Below are positions 10,221 through 20,076 of a DNA stretch of 64,000 bases, piece by piece. Source of the DNA: Isochrysis galbana (lineage: Eukaryota; Haptophyta; Isochrysidales; Isochrysidaceae); contig CM030938.1 of NCBI GenBank assembly GCA_018136815.1, positions 2,953,289 to 3,017,288 of the forward strand, in the 5' to 3' direction. Both the position numbers and the translations under genes were made by a program. Position 1 is the stretch's first letter, and each line of letters begins with the position of its first letter. Below the pieces are notes generated by a model. It searched no databases. It worked only from the letters and a program-made list of their open reading frames with translations, and was not told the origin of the DNA.

Positions 10221-12850
10221 CTAGAAAAAAAAACATCTGAAGATTCGGGGCTATACACCTACTGTCTACAGGACTCACCCTCTCTATTTCCATCGCCCTT
10301 ATCTCCCCTCCCTCCACCTCCTCCCCTGCCCCCCTTCTTTCCTTTTTCTTTGGTTTCCGGGGTTCGACCTCGGTGCACTACCTGAGGTCTGGTTTGGAGT
10401 GTGGGGTCGGGGCAGGCCTTCTGGTATGGTCACTCACATGTAACGTCCTCACGGCCGTGTTTGGGTGTGGGGATCCCGTCTATGTCACATTGCCTCTAGT
10501 GGTGCCCGTTCCCGTTGTCTGCATCAGTGTTTTATACGCCCTCTTCGCTGCACACCTCTGTCTCTTGGATAGCGTGTGCGATCCCAAGTTTTGCGGCCAG
10601 CTCGGCTAGCTCCTCGCTGGGTTTGAGCCCACCTTTGCCGCTTATGTGAAATATGGGCCTTAAGCCTTAAGTCGCCCATATCTATTCTTTTCTTAGGTTG
10701 TCTTCCCATGCCCGCTTGGGCCGTTCGCGCTGAGTCGGTTTCATATGCGAATAATAGTGCTTTACACAAGGTAGTGTATCTCTCTATTATTCTTATGAGT
10801 ATTGATTCTTCCGAGTAGGCTATGTTCTCATAGTGAATCCTATAGAAGTCCGTCATGATGTACCTCCATGCTAACAGGTATAGAGTGTATATCGCTTTTG
10901 GGGCGTCTCCCTTTGGGTATATGAAAAGGTTGTCTATAATGACTTCCTCTCTGTTTCTATCGGCGTCGGGCGAGAACCTCGCAATTTTGTTCAGCGTGCC
11001 CAGTATACCGGTTATTCTGGGGCATTCGCCCAGATGCAACGAGGATTCGTTTGCCGCTCCACATCCCGGATGGGACAACAGGTACAAGGTCAACAGGTTT
11101 CGGGGGCCTCTTCCTATTAAGAGGACCTATTGACAGGTCGCAATAGGTCCGTAACAGGTCAAAATAAAACTCATTTTACTAATATTATAGATGTATGAGT
11201 ATGTGATGTATATTATGAATATGATTGGCTTCTGACTTCTGAGCTAAGTTACTAGGGAGAGGAAGGGATCCGAGATGATTTGGGCGTGGCTACGATAGCG
11301 GTACCTATAGTATAGGCCTATAGCCACGCGCGAGGCGAGAATATTGAAAGGTTTTTTTTTACCTATTACCTATTAACAGGTAACAGGTCTGGTAGGCCTC
11401 TTGACCTCTTAATAGAACCTATTAGAAGCCTATTGTCCCATCTGGGCTCCACATATGCGGCATGTGTTTTCTTTGTCGGGGAATCGGTTGTACGTGCCCA
11501 TTCTTCTGTGCGTTATGTGTTTGAAATGTAAGTGCGTGTCGCGCGCCGTCACTACCGGGGACGTGTATATCTGAGCTAGATGTGCCCATGTGTTTGTTGG
11601 TATTTGGAGTTTCTCCTCCCACTTGGTCGGTCCCGTGAGGCGCTTGCGTTTGCGGCTTGCTCGCTGTAGGGCACTTGTGAGGTGTGTCACTTCGATCGCG
11701 TCGAGCGGCGTCTTTCCGTCCAAGGTGTTTTCATCCGCTAGCGGGTATTCGAGTCTCTTGTTGGATTTGTACCCTTCTCCCCACCTCGCCGGCGGGGAGG
11801 TGTCTAGGTTTGACGGGGCGTCGGTTCTTTTTCCGATTATTGGTGTGCCAAGGTACGAAAGTTCCGCTTCGTACCAAATGCCTTTGGTCTTCACAAAGTA
11901 TTCTCCCTCTTGCGTGATGTGAAGTTCGGGGGGGGGCTCCTCCTGGTTGTTATGTTCTACGGTGTCTCTCCTCGGTGTTGCACCTCTCCTCGCATCTGTA
12001 TCTCCCAACGTCGACAATGACGACGTTGCGTGGCTTACTAGTGTGTCCCATGTTTCTAGAAATTTGTCCCTTGGGATATATTCTCCTTTATATTGTATGT
12101 ACGTGTCGTTGTTTCTAAGGTATTGCTCGCATTCCGCTCTGCTGTACGGCACAGTTGCATGCCTGCTTTGCGGAAGTCAGCTACGTCCTTGTATTTTTCG
12201 CGAAACTGGTTGGCGCAATCCGCCGTTACGCAAATTTCCCACGGCCCGGAGGCGCTCTTAGACAAGAAGTCGGGCTCAAGGTCCACGCCTTCTAGCTTGT
12301 TGAGATGCGCGACAATGGCCCCGAGGGTCTCCTCGTCCTTGGCTTTGTGGCCTTTTTCGTAGGCCGTGAATGAGATGATGATCTTCTGGTCTATGGGAAA
12401 TTCCGATTCCTCCTCGGGCATGGGCTCGAGGTCTTCGTCGAGGAGGGCCACCTGAGTGACCGGGGTGGGGAGTGTGGTTAGTCCCATGCGTGGTCTAGTC
12501 ACGTCAGGGTCCGTGAGGTTTGTTGGATCCGTGATGGTGTCGCCCCTTTCCGAGGGTTTGGTGTGCTGGGTGTTTTGTGTTGGCTCTTGTTGGTGTTGGT
12601 GTTTGTTGTGCTGGGCCTCTTTGGCCAGTGTTGTGCGTGTCGTTCGCGCGACCGAGCCGCGGCTGCCCACCAGCCCGACGGCTTTGTTGAAGAGCTTTCC
12701 CTTCGTTCCATCTCCTGTGCTGCCCCTGACCCCCATCTTGGGGGTCCTTTGCTGCTCCATGTTGTGACCTCTGTTGAGGTACGTCATGTCCCCCTTGGGG
12801 TTTTGTGTGTGTTGGTGCCGGGAACCAATGAGGCCCACACTAGGGTCAAC
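10221..12850 (-). mobile_element. LINE copy A: both ends kept, centre deleted, interrupted by a MITE
   Basis: Read from 12850 down, the element encodes an N-terminal region (EETLGAIVAHLNKLEGVDLE, SASGPWEICVTADCANQF) homologous to the plus-strand copy at 13532. Near 12160 this jumps out of frame to the post-RT region (PYSRAECEQYL..ARWGEGYKSNKRLEYPLADE..LHFKHITHRRMGTYNRF). It ends with a CRIC..H..C knuckle and IIDNLFIYPKG..LYLLAWRYIMTDFYRIHYE. Endonuclease and RT are absent, so the copy cannot move by itself. The knuckle is split by the insertion at 11065-11445. The tail near 10225 is A-rich on the plus strand (T-rich on the element strand) with the GAAGATTC block. Confidence 0.8.
11056..11454. 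mobile_element. MITE (11065-11445) with 9-bp target duplication
   Basis: GCTCCACAT occurs at 11056-11064 and again at 11446-11454, flanking 381 bp whose ends are inverted repeats (CCGGATGGGACAA and TTGTCCCATCTGG). Removing the element and one duplication restores the LINE reading CRICGAANESS across the zinc knuckle, which is strong proof of the boundaries. The interior has tandem ACAGGT / CTATTAA blocks and a GGGCGTGGCTA..TAGCCACGC hairpin followed by AATATT-AAGG-T(n) that is also found at LINE 3' ends. Nine-bp duplications fit Mutator-like elements; no transposase is encoded. Confidence 0.85.
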
Positions 12851-14866
12851 TGAAGCCCGAGAGACAACACGGGACAACACGGACCAAACCACGCACACCC
12901 TACGCGCACTCAAGGAGTCACAAAGGCCGCGACAGCGGCCGCGACCTCCACAACCAGCAACACACCAACATACGACAACAACAAGGCACCAAGAAGGGTA
13001 TGCCTTACCAACCCACGAAACGGAGAGAGCCGATAGGGGCCCCATCCCTTGCACGACGCCTCACCAAGCGCTTGAAAGACTGACCAAGAGACCCCCACCC
13101 CACGGGCACACGCAGGCAACCCCCCAAGGAGGGGAGGAACAAGAATTAAAATAATTAATGTTATATCCTAGCCAACCCCACTAGCTAATCGGACACAACT
13201 TTTCCGTCCCGGAATCTCGCCATGCCTGACGAGCCAGGTGTCCGAGTGCTACCGGGGGGAGGGGGCACTACCCCCTCCCCTCGATATTTGTCCTCCCCCC
13301 AGTGCACGCACCGACCCCGCGCACCCCAGCACGTCCTCTCCTCGAGTCCACGCTGGGGGAAAACCCCTTTCGGGTAAAAACAACGCAGGGGGGGGGGGGC
13401 ACTCGTGAAAGGGAGCCCAGAAGCGCTAATCACTCCTCGCCGGGGCGAGTGGCCGCGGCGTGCCGCGGCCCTTCGGAGGGGAGGAACAAGAAGAAGACCA
13501 AGACTACCAGCACGACAACTCGCAAATCATCATGACCTTCACCTCTACGGACCGGGGCATCAAGATCAAAGATGAGGAGGCCCTCAGCGCCATTGTAGCG
13601 CATCTCAACAAGCTCGAGGGCGTGGACCTTGAGCCGGAATTCTTGGCGAAGAGCTCAGCGGGCCCATGGGAGATCTTGGTCTCAGCGGACTGTGCGCAAC
13701 AATATCAGGCCAAATTCAAGGATCAAGGCGTTTTCGCGATTCATGAGGTGAAATACCCCATGATCGTCAAATTTCAGACCCTTGACGACAAAGCCCGCGA
13801 GCTCCCTCAAGCTTCATCGAAGGCGCTAGCCAGCGCATTTAAAGACGTGACGGCGCACCTCGTAGTGCGCAATTTCAAATTCGAGATGAAGGACGCCATC
13901 AACATAAACTCGCTAGCCAAGGCGCTCGAACAACAAGGGTTCATCTTCCTGAAAGGCAACCAAGAGCGCACAAAGGTGCTAACCAAGGAGGGAGTGCTCG
14001 TCACCCAAGGCAAGAAGGAGGTCTACCACTTGTGCGTCGCACCAAGGACGGGCAACTTTGCAACTTTTGACTTTCCGCGCAAGATTCTCCTCAATGTCAA
14101 CAACAACCCCTACCCGCTAGACTATGCGATCCGCGATTGCAAAGATCTAGGAGGAGATATCAAAAACATGAACATCCACGCCGGCCCGAAGGGATGCAAA
14201 GGATACTACAAGAACTACGCGCTAGCTTTCACGCCACCGCTCCGCGCTTGCAGCTGTGAGGAGGAGCGTCAGGCGCGCATGGACCGCGAACAGGCGCGCC
14301 GGATGGCGCCGCCTAAACGCACCCTGCACGAAGTGATCGCTCCAGACACGGGGGCGGCGTGCTCGCGTTTCCCAATGGGCAAGTGCCCCATGAATATCAA
14401 AGGCAAAAAGTGCAACCGCTCACACGGCCTCGAAACAGCATGGTCGGGCGAGACGTGTATCGTCCCGTGCGCCTTTCCACGCATCGAGGACATGCCGCCA
14501 GCCAAGCGCCCGAAACACGGGCAATGCGCCTTAGGCGGTGGATGCCTCTACAAACACAAGTGCGCCGCTGTCGCCCCAAGCACCACGCGTCCCAATGGAA
14601 CAAGACAGGCCCACATAGCATTCAACTCCACCCTTGGCTACCCAGGTGAAGGACCAATCACAGTGGTCACGTACAACCTGAACGGCGCCGGAAACGGCGC
14701 TCTGGGCTCGGTGCTCGCGCAAGCACGCAAGGCCAAGGTCGACATCCTCCTCCTTCAAGAGCTCCACGCGTACGCGGACGGGAGACACCTTAGGGCATGC
14801 ATGACCGCCAAAGCTTTGGGCTGGCAAATGGTGCACGCACCGGCCAGCCACGTTCTACTCCGGTGC
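12851..14866 (+). mobile_element. LINE copy B: 5' half with CCCH fingers and start of AP-endonuclease
   Basis: The plus-strand ORF (core 13532-14866) starts MTFTSTDRGIKIKDEEALSA and shares AIVAHLNKLEGVDLEPEF with copy A. A Cys-rich block follows with CCCH-like fingers (C-x7-C-x8-C-x3-H in CSRFPMGKC..CNRSH, and CALGGGCLYKHKC). Next is the beginning of an exonuclease/endonuclease/phosphatase domain (TVVTYNLNGAG, VDILLLQELHAYADG, GWQMVHAP). The sequence stops at 14866, where an inverted LINE copy begins. The frame is broken only by the SINE insertion at 13144-13474; removing it joins GGEEQE to EDQDYQHDNSQ in frame. Confidence 0.8.
13128..13490 (-). mobile_element. SINE-like insertion (13144-13474) with 16-bp target duplication
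   Basis: GGAGGGGAGGAACAAG is present at 13128-13143 and 13475-13490. The 331 bp between them are, in minus orientation, the same unit as at 44510-45030 and 7330-7535. The 5' end is GC-rich (GGGCCGCGGC..GCCGCGGCCACTCG), the middle contains a conserved CACCTGGCTCGTCAGGCATG, and the 3' end is AT-rich (TATAACATTAAT-TATTTTAATT). It encodes nothing. A long target duplication, AT-rich tail and 5'-truncated relatives mark it as a retroposon moved by a LINE. Confidence 0.8.
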
Positions 14867-15381
14867 CGTCCAGCGGCGTTTTTCCGTCTAGCGTGTACTC
14901 GTCCGCTAGCGGGTATTCTAGTCTTTTGTTGGTCTTGTATCCTTCCCCCCATTGTGCCGGTTCCATCTTCAGATCCATGTTTTTGTACGTCTCTCCCCCT
15001 TTGGGGTTCTGGTCATGATGGTGCCGGGCCGGCACCTCGCGCCGGAGCGCGAGGGCGGTACCGCGGCTGTGTAGGGTCCAGGCCCGGGGGCCTTCCCTGA
15101 TGGTACGTCCCACTGGTGTGGTGTGACTGGTGTGGCTGTGGGTTGTGGTTTGTGTGTGCAGCATGCTGTCAACCAGCATGCAGGTCGTGCTTTCGCTGTT
15201 CTCGGTGGTGCGCGGGCGTGGCCCGATGGCTCCTGTGCCCACCTGGCTGGGGGGGTCGTCCTGGCGCGGTCGCTTCGGCGACAGCGGCGTGTCCATGAAA
15301 GCTTCGTCCATCGCGGCGAGGGCCGCGGCAGCGAGGGCGGGAGGCGGCGCGCGCTCCATGACCCTATCGTTTTAACGATAG
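14867..15381 (-). mobile_element. LINE copy C: 5' end fused to a late ORF segment
   Basis: On the minus strand the element begins beside the hairpin CTATCGTTTTAACGATAG (15364-15381), with ATGGAGCGCGCGCCGCC right after it (MERAPPPALAAAALAAMDEAF). It runs through SPKRPRQDD and NPKGGETYKNMDLKMEP and then jumps to AQWGEGYKTNKRLEYPLADE..LDGKTPLD, a segment that in intact LINEs lies after the RT. It meets copy B head-on at 14866. About 2 kb or more of EN/RT sequence must be missing. Confidence 0.75.
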
Positions 15382-16051
15382 TTGAACTAGGTACTACCTA
15401 CCACTCTATCAAACTATCAAGGTGCAAGGTGAAACTTGAGGTTGAGGTTTGCTTCTTTTTTTATGCTCCCCCTGTCATTTTTGTGCATAAGCAGCTATTT
15501 GCCCCTCACAACTTTGCCGGTCGGAGGGAAAGAGCGACCACCTGCCATTTTGCCACCATGCTCCGTGGGGTTGAAGTTTAAAATCGTAACAAACTAGCCC
15601 TTAGCCCTTACATGGACGGCGTGAGACGTGAGACAGAGTGTTTAGTGCTTAGGCTACTCCTAACTACCCTCTACCCTCCCTGTCCCTATCCTACCGCACC
15701 CCCCCCTCTTCCTCGACCGTTTCCTTCTCATGGAAAACCGGGGGAGGACAGGTCGCGCACACTGCTTCGACCAGGGTCGTGAGAAAGGGGGGTAGGAGTG
15801 TGTGGTGTCCCTTTTCGGACGCTGTTCTGCCCCTTCCGGCCATACGTAGTAGTACTAGTACTATGGAAATGGTTTCATCGTCCACCTGGTAGATGTAGTA
15901 TTATCTATGTACGAGGGATGAAAATATCACGCGCCTCTTGGCCACACCGAGAGGGAGAGCGAGCCGCTGCGGCAGAACGGTGCTGCGCGGGCGGCACGCG
16001 CGCACGCACCGCGCGCTTGGACGGGCTTGGGAGCCGCGCACGCGCGCGACG
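15382..16051. other. intergenic region before yidD
   Basis: About 15615-15830 is a diverged relative of the repeat at 8461-8660. A short TAGTAGTACTAGTACTA palindromic cluster lies near 15846-15863. No CT tract of the kind found at other genes is present immediately upstream of yidD. No gene was seen. Confidence 0.4.
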
Positions 16052-16627
16052 ATGCGCATGCTCTCGCTCGCCCTCCTTCTCGCCGCTGCCGGTGCGATCG
16101 TGCTAAATCCGAGGCCACTGTGCTGCTGCCCAGCATGCCATGCTCACCAGATACCTTTGGAGCTACTCTCCAAGCTCCAGGCCAGCGAGAGGTCAGCAAC
16201 CAAGGAAGCTGCGCTCGACTTCCTCAGATGGTACAAGCTGACCATCTCCCCCCTTCTCCCGCCTGGCTGTCGCTTCATTCCCACGTGTTCTGAGTATGCA
16301 ATGCAGTCGTTCGAGAAGTACTCAATTCCCCAGGCAGCTATCCTCACTGCTTGGCGCCTCGTACGCTGCAACCCATTACACTTCCCCAAGACGGGCTATG
16401 GGTTGGATGAACCCACGTGGCCCCCACCACCGTACTGGGCTGGAGATGGACGTCTGCGTACCTCGCTTGACGACGAACTGTCGCGCTTAAGAGCGTTGAG
16501 AGATTTGGACAGCCTAACGGGGCCACAAGCCATGGGACAACAAGCCTTTGATCCACTCGAGATTTTGGCAGAGCGCTCTTCGAGTGGGCAGAGCGATGAG
16601 GAGGATCGGGGGTCTGACGTGAGCTAG
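16052..16627 (+). CDS. yidD: YidD family protein, probably plastid-targeted
   Basis: YidD assists insertion of membrane proteins together with YidC/Alb3 in bacteria; algal copies presumably work at the thylakoid or inner plastid membrane. The family core is plain: FLRWYKLTISPLLPPGCRFIPTCSEYAMQSFEKY, with the CRF-x-PTCS-x-YA signature, then AWRLVRCNPLHFPKTGYGLDEP. The chosen ATG at 16052 opens a hydrophobic signal (RMLSLALLLAAAGAIVLN) followed by a Cys/Pro-rich stretch; an earlier open frame lacks this. The 191-residue product has an acidic, Ser-rich C-terminal tail (about 60 residues after the core) not found in bacterial proteins. Single exon. Confidence 0.9.
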   Translation: MRMLSLALLLAAAGAIVLNPRPLCCCPACHAHQIPLELLSKLQASERSATKEAALDFLRWYKLTISPLLPPGCRFIPTCSEYAMQSFEKYSIPQAAILTAWRLVRCNPLHFPKTGYGLDEPTWPPPPYWAGDGRLRTSLDDELSRLRALRDLDSLTGPQAMGQQAFDPLEILAERSSSGQSDEEDRGSDVS

Positions 16628-17229
16628 GTGTAAGATCTTCGGGTAAAAGGGAGTGTGGTGCGATCATAAATCACCGAAAAGCCGGCCTATATTGTCGGGG
16701 AATATATGTTGATGAACCACCTCTAGATCAATATCAATCATCACCGCAGACTTTGTCAACAGATCATTGCACTCTCCGTATTGCCCGACATCAACGCTTA
16801 CATGCCTGGCGTAACCGCTTTACAAATGTGGGATTTCACAGTAACACCCATTCATACGGTGCCAGACCGCTAGGAATCTGAATTTGGGGATTCTTGCCTA
16901 CCTCTCTCTCTCTCGCTGCTGAGGTCAACTAAGTTTATAGTAATACTTAGTTCAGCATGGGGGGCCAACCTACTTTTATAAGTGGGGGTCAATGGAGGCC
17001 TCGCGCCCCCCTCACTCCATCGCGGACACCCCCCGGGGTGGGCCCGTACAATCAAAGAAGAGATGTGTCCACCATGGATGTAAATAAATAAAAGTTGGCA
17101 TTCGGGTCAGAGGTGAGTGAGAGTATATGAATATTTTTGTAACGACTATGGACATTCGATGGCTCAATTGAGTGATGTCCCATATTTGACGGGACGCGAC
17201 CTGTGTGCCGTTCCTTTCCATGTGTGACA
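16628..17229. repeat. spacer with a shared 85-bp block
   Basis: The AACTAAGT..ACTTAGTT hairpin lies at 16927-16952. The segment 16965-17050 (CCAACCTACTTTTATAAGTG through GGACACCCCCCGGGGTGGGC) is repeated with few changes at about 21026-21112. No gene is visible. Confidence 0.6.
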
Positions 17230-17660
17230 GGTCCTTACGTCCTTACTCCATTCCAACATCCAACATATCAACATGGACATGGCACGTAGCACGTAGCACG
17301 TAGGAGCGTAGGAGCTCTTACTCCATTCCAACAAGATTGGCGATGAAGGCATCAAGGCATTCGCCAAGGTGCTAACCAAAGATGTGATACAGAAACCAAA
17401 GGTAAGTGTGTCATCCTTTCTATGTGAAACGTTCACTTCTGATTCCTTTGTTTCGTATTCTCGTATATTCGATATTCGTGTGACTTGTGACTTTGCACTT
17501 TGCAGAAGCTCACACTCTCCGCCAACCAGATTGGCTCTGAGGGGATGAAGGAATTCGCCGAGGCGCTTTCCAAAGGGCCTTGCGCAATCTCGTGATGCTC
17601 ACTCTCCAATCCAACAAGATTGGATCCGACGCGATGACAGACTTTGCAGGTCAGAAGGCT
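17230..17660 (+). pseudogene. RNI-type leucine-rich repeat gene fragment
   Basis: Three units of the ribonuclease-inhibitor LRR type are readable: SNKIGDEGIKAFAKVLTK (about 17327-17385), LTLSANQIGSEGMKEFAEAL (about 17509-17570) and LTLQSNKIGSDAMTDFA (about 17599-17648). The first two are separated by an apparent GT-AG intron (17402-17505). A one-base frame change occurs at about 17575-17590 and there is no start codon. This looks like the broken end of a larger NOD/RNI-like LRR gene. Confidence 0.6.
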
Positions 17661-17765
17661 AAAATGCCCTCCCTCAACACTAAGGTTAAACCGGCACGGA
17701 CAAGAAAACTCTCACCGGAAGAGAGTTTTGTATTTGCGTAGGTGTGCGAGGGAAGCGATGGCCCA

Positions 17766-20076
17766 ATGCTTTCTGGCGGGTGGGTCGAGAAGCAGCCCTC
17801 CGCCCTAGCGCGCCCATTCGGGCGCACGCTGAACGAGGCTACAGCGGACGCCCGGAGGCGGCAGCGCAAAGCTGAGCGGTTGATGCAGATCGCGCGCGTC
17901 CTCCTCCGCAGCCCCAAGCAGACGGGCAAACCTGAGCCAGCGCTGCCGGCCAGCCGCAGAGAGAAGAAGGCGTTCCCGCGCAGCCTGAGGGTGGTGCGGG
18001 CGGAGCACGCGAGCGCGCTGCGACAGCCGCGAAAGGCGTTGCGGCCACGCTCGCTCACAGAGATCCTGAGCGCACTACGACAATCATCTTTCGACGAGCC
18101 GGATGACGAGCGCGGGACGGCACCTGTAGCTGCTTTGGTGCCTTCTGTGGCATTGCCCCAGCATGGAGTCTCGGTCGAGTGGGTGGTGCCTATGCCTGAT
18201 ACAAGGAGACCAGACGCTGGAAAGAAGGACGAGTTAAAGACGTGTGGGGCAGAGGTCGGGACGGCGGTGGAGCGACGCGGTGGGGAGAAGGAGGGCTTGC
18301 TGGTGCTGTGCTGCCGATGTGGAGTGGTGCTTGATAATGCGGAAGGTGTCACCATTCGTCCGGCCATTGGCGATTGTGACGCGGGCTCGTGCAACCACTG
18401 GGCATGTGTCCCGTGCTCTGGTGAAGAGGAGGGCTATGCGGGCAAATGGCTCTGCGGGTGCGCCAGGTGCGGACAGGATATTCGCAACTCACCACACCAC
18501 ACGAATGTGTCTTCTGGAGTGATATCTCTTGCAGCACAGGTGTCCTCCTCATCCAGCGCACACCTCGTGGGCGGGAGGAAAACTGCGGTCGTGGATGGTG
18601 CATCTAGGGGCGAGGCGCATGCCCATCCCTTGGTGCAGCACAATCACGTCTCTGATGGCGGGAACTGGAGTCCGAGGGTTGATAGTGAGAGTGATGATGA
18701 GCCTGCAGACCACATCCCTCTTTCTCAACGGAAGCGCAAACCAGTCGGAAAGCCGTTTGGCGGACCCCCGATTGCGAAATCCCAAATGGATGCATGCTTG
18801 TTGACTGCGCGCACGAGCACGGCGCAAGTGCCAAAGGTACCGCGGGTTCGTCTCAAGCTCAATGGCCTTCAAGGAAGCAAAAAAAGCAGGAAGGCGGACG
18901 AGAAAAATAGAGAACGCCCGGGTGTGCGTTCCAGCTCTACAACAGCTGGCAGCAAGCAGAATGGCGGAGAAGCGTCTCACATGAAACAAGAGACAAAGAA
19001 TGAGGCCGAGGTAGGCGACAGTAGCGATGCTTCTGCCACAGCTGCTACCGCCGGCAAAGAGGAAAGTGGACCACAACCAGGACAAGATTCAGATGGTTGC
19101 ACACAAGGAACCGCTTGCACCTCAGACCTTGATTCTCCACGCGGCAAGGAAGGACCAAGCGACTCGCTCAGCGAGCTCTTCCGCCAAGATGAGAAGGGCT
19201 ACGAGTGCTCACGTTCGGTCGGAGCTCGTTTAGTCGACCGTTATCGAAGGCGCAAGGCTCGATCTAGCGAGGCGCGTAAGCTCACAATGACTTCTATGGT
19301 CGCGCCTACCTGGATCGACCCGGCGGGTGCCGGGGGACCCGATGTAGCAAGCTCTTCTACTGTCGCATCACGAGGATCAAGGAGAGAGCTTCGGCAACTG
19401 GTGCGCTCCGGATCTGCTCGTCACGACTCCCCTCTCCACTCGGCACGCTTCGGCACATTCTTAACAGTTGATCGATCACATGTGTAGTCTTGCCCCATCC
19501 ACCGGACCTTACCTGCCCCCCCCCTCCCTTCGCACGCGCGTTGTGCCCACGCACCAGGCGAGCATCCTCGGGCAGAGTGGGTCCAAGAAGGTTGGCGACT
19601 CGTCGATGTCAGCCCTCACCTTCAACGAGCTTACCTCTCGGAAGAAGAAGGTTCGACTTGCCAAGTCTGCAATCCATTCATGGGGGTTGTACGCTGCTGA
19701 GGCGATCGATGCTGAGGATTTCGTGGTCGAATACATCGGCGAATATGTGCGCGCTTCCGTCGCTGAGTGTCGAGAACGCAAGTATCGGCGTCTCGGCTAC
19801 GGTGACGACTACATCTTCCGCGTCGATGCTGATACGCTTGTGGACGCCACTCGCATGGGCAGTGTCGCGCGCTTTGCCAACCACTGTTGCGACCCCAACT
19901 GCTACACGACGATCATCAAGGCGGGTGGCAAGCCGCGCATTGTCCTCTACTCGAAGCGTCCCATTGAATTGGGAGAAGAAATAACATATAACTACAACTT
20001 TGACATCGATGAGGACGAGAGCTTGCGAATTCGATGTCGTTGTGGCGCCAAGTCATGCAAAGGATATTTGAATTAG
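17766..20076 (+). CDS. SET1: SET1/COMPASS-type histone H3K4 methyltransferase
   Basis: Two exons (17766-19400 and 19558-20076) joined by a 157-bp GT-AG intron give 717 residues. Residues about 175-240 form a PHD-like Cys/His cluster (CCRCG..CNHWACVPC..WLCGCARCG). A low-complexity basic middle follows. The C-terminus is an N-SET (RRELRQL-ASILGQ), SET and post-SET module typical of SET1/MLL: FNELTSRKKKVRLAKSAIH, SWGLYAAE, EYIGEYVRAS, DDYIFRVDADTLVDATRMG, ARFANHCCDPNC, GEEITYNYNF and RCRCGAKSCKGYLN. The NHSC motif reads NHCC and the usual YDY reads YNY. The likely role is H3 Lys4 methylation at active promoters in a COMPASS complex. No RRM domain is seen N-terminally, so an upstream exon could be missing; 17766 is simply the first in-frame ATG. 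Confidence 0.88.

Noticed and set aside
17651-18394. Open frame opposite the SET1 gene
   Set aside because: It is the shadow of the coding strand, which has a PHD-like cluster and SET domain in one spliced frame.
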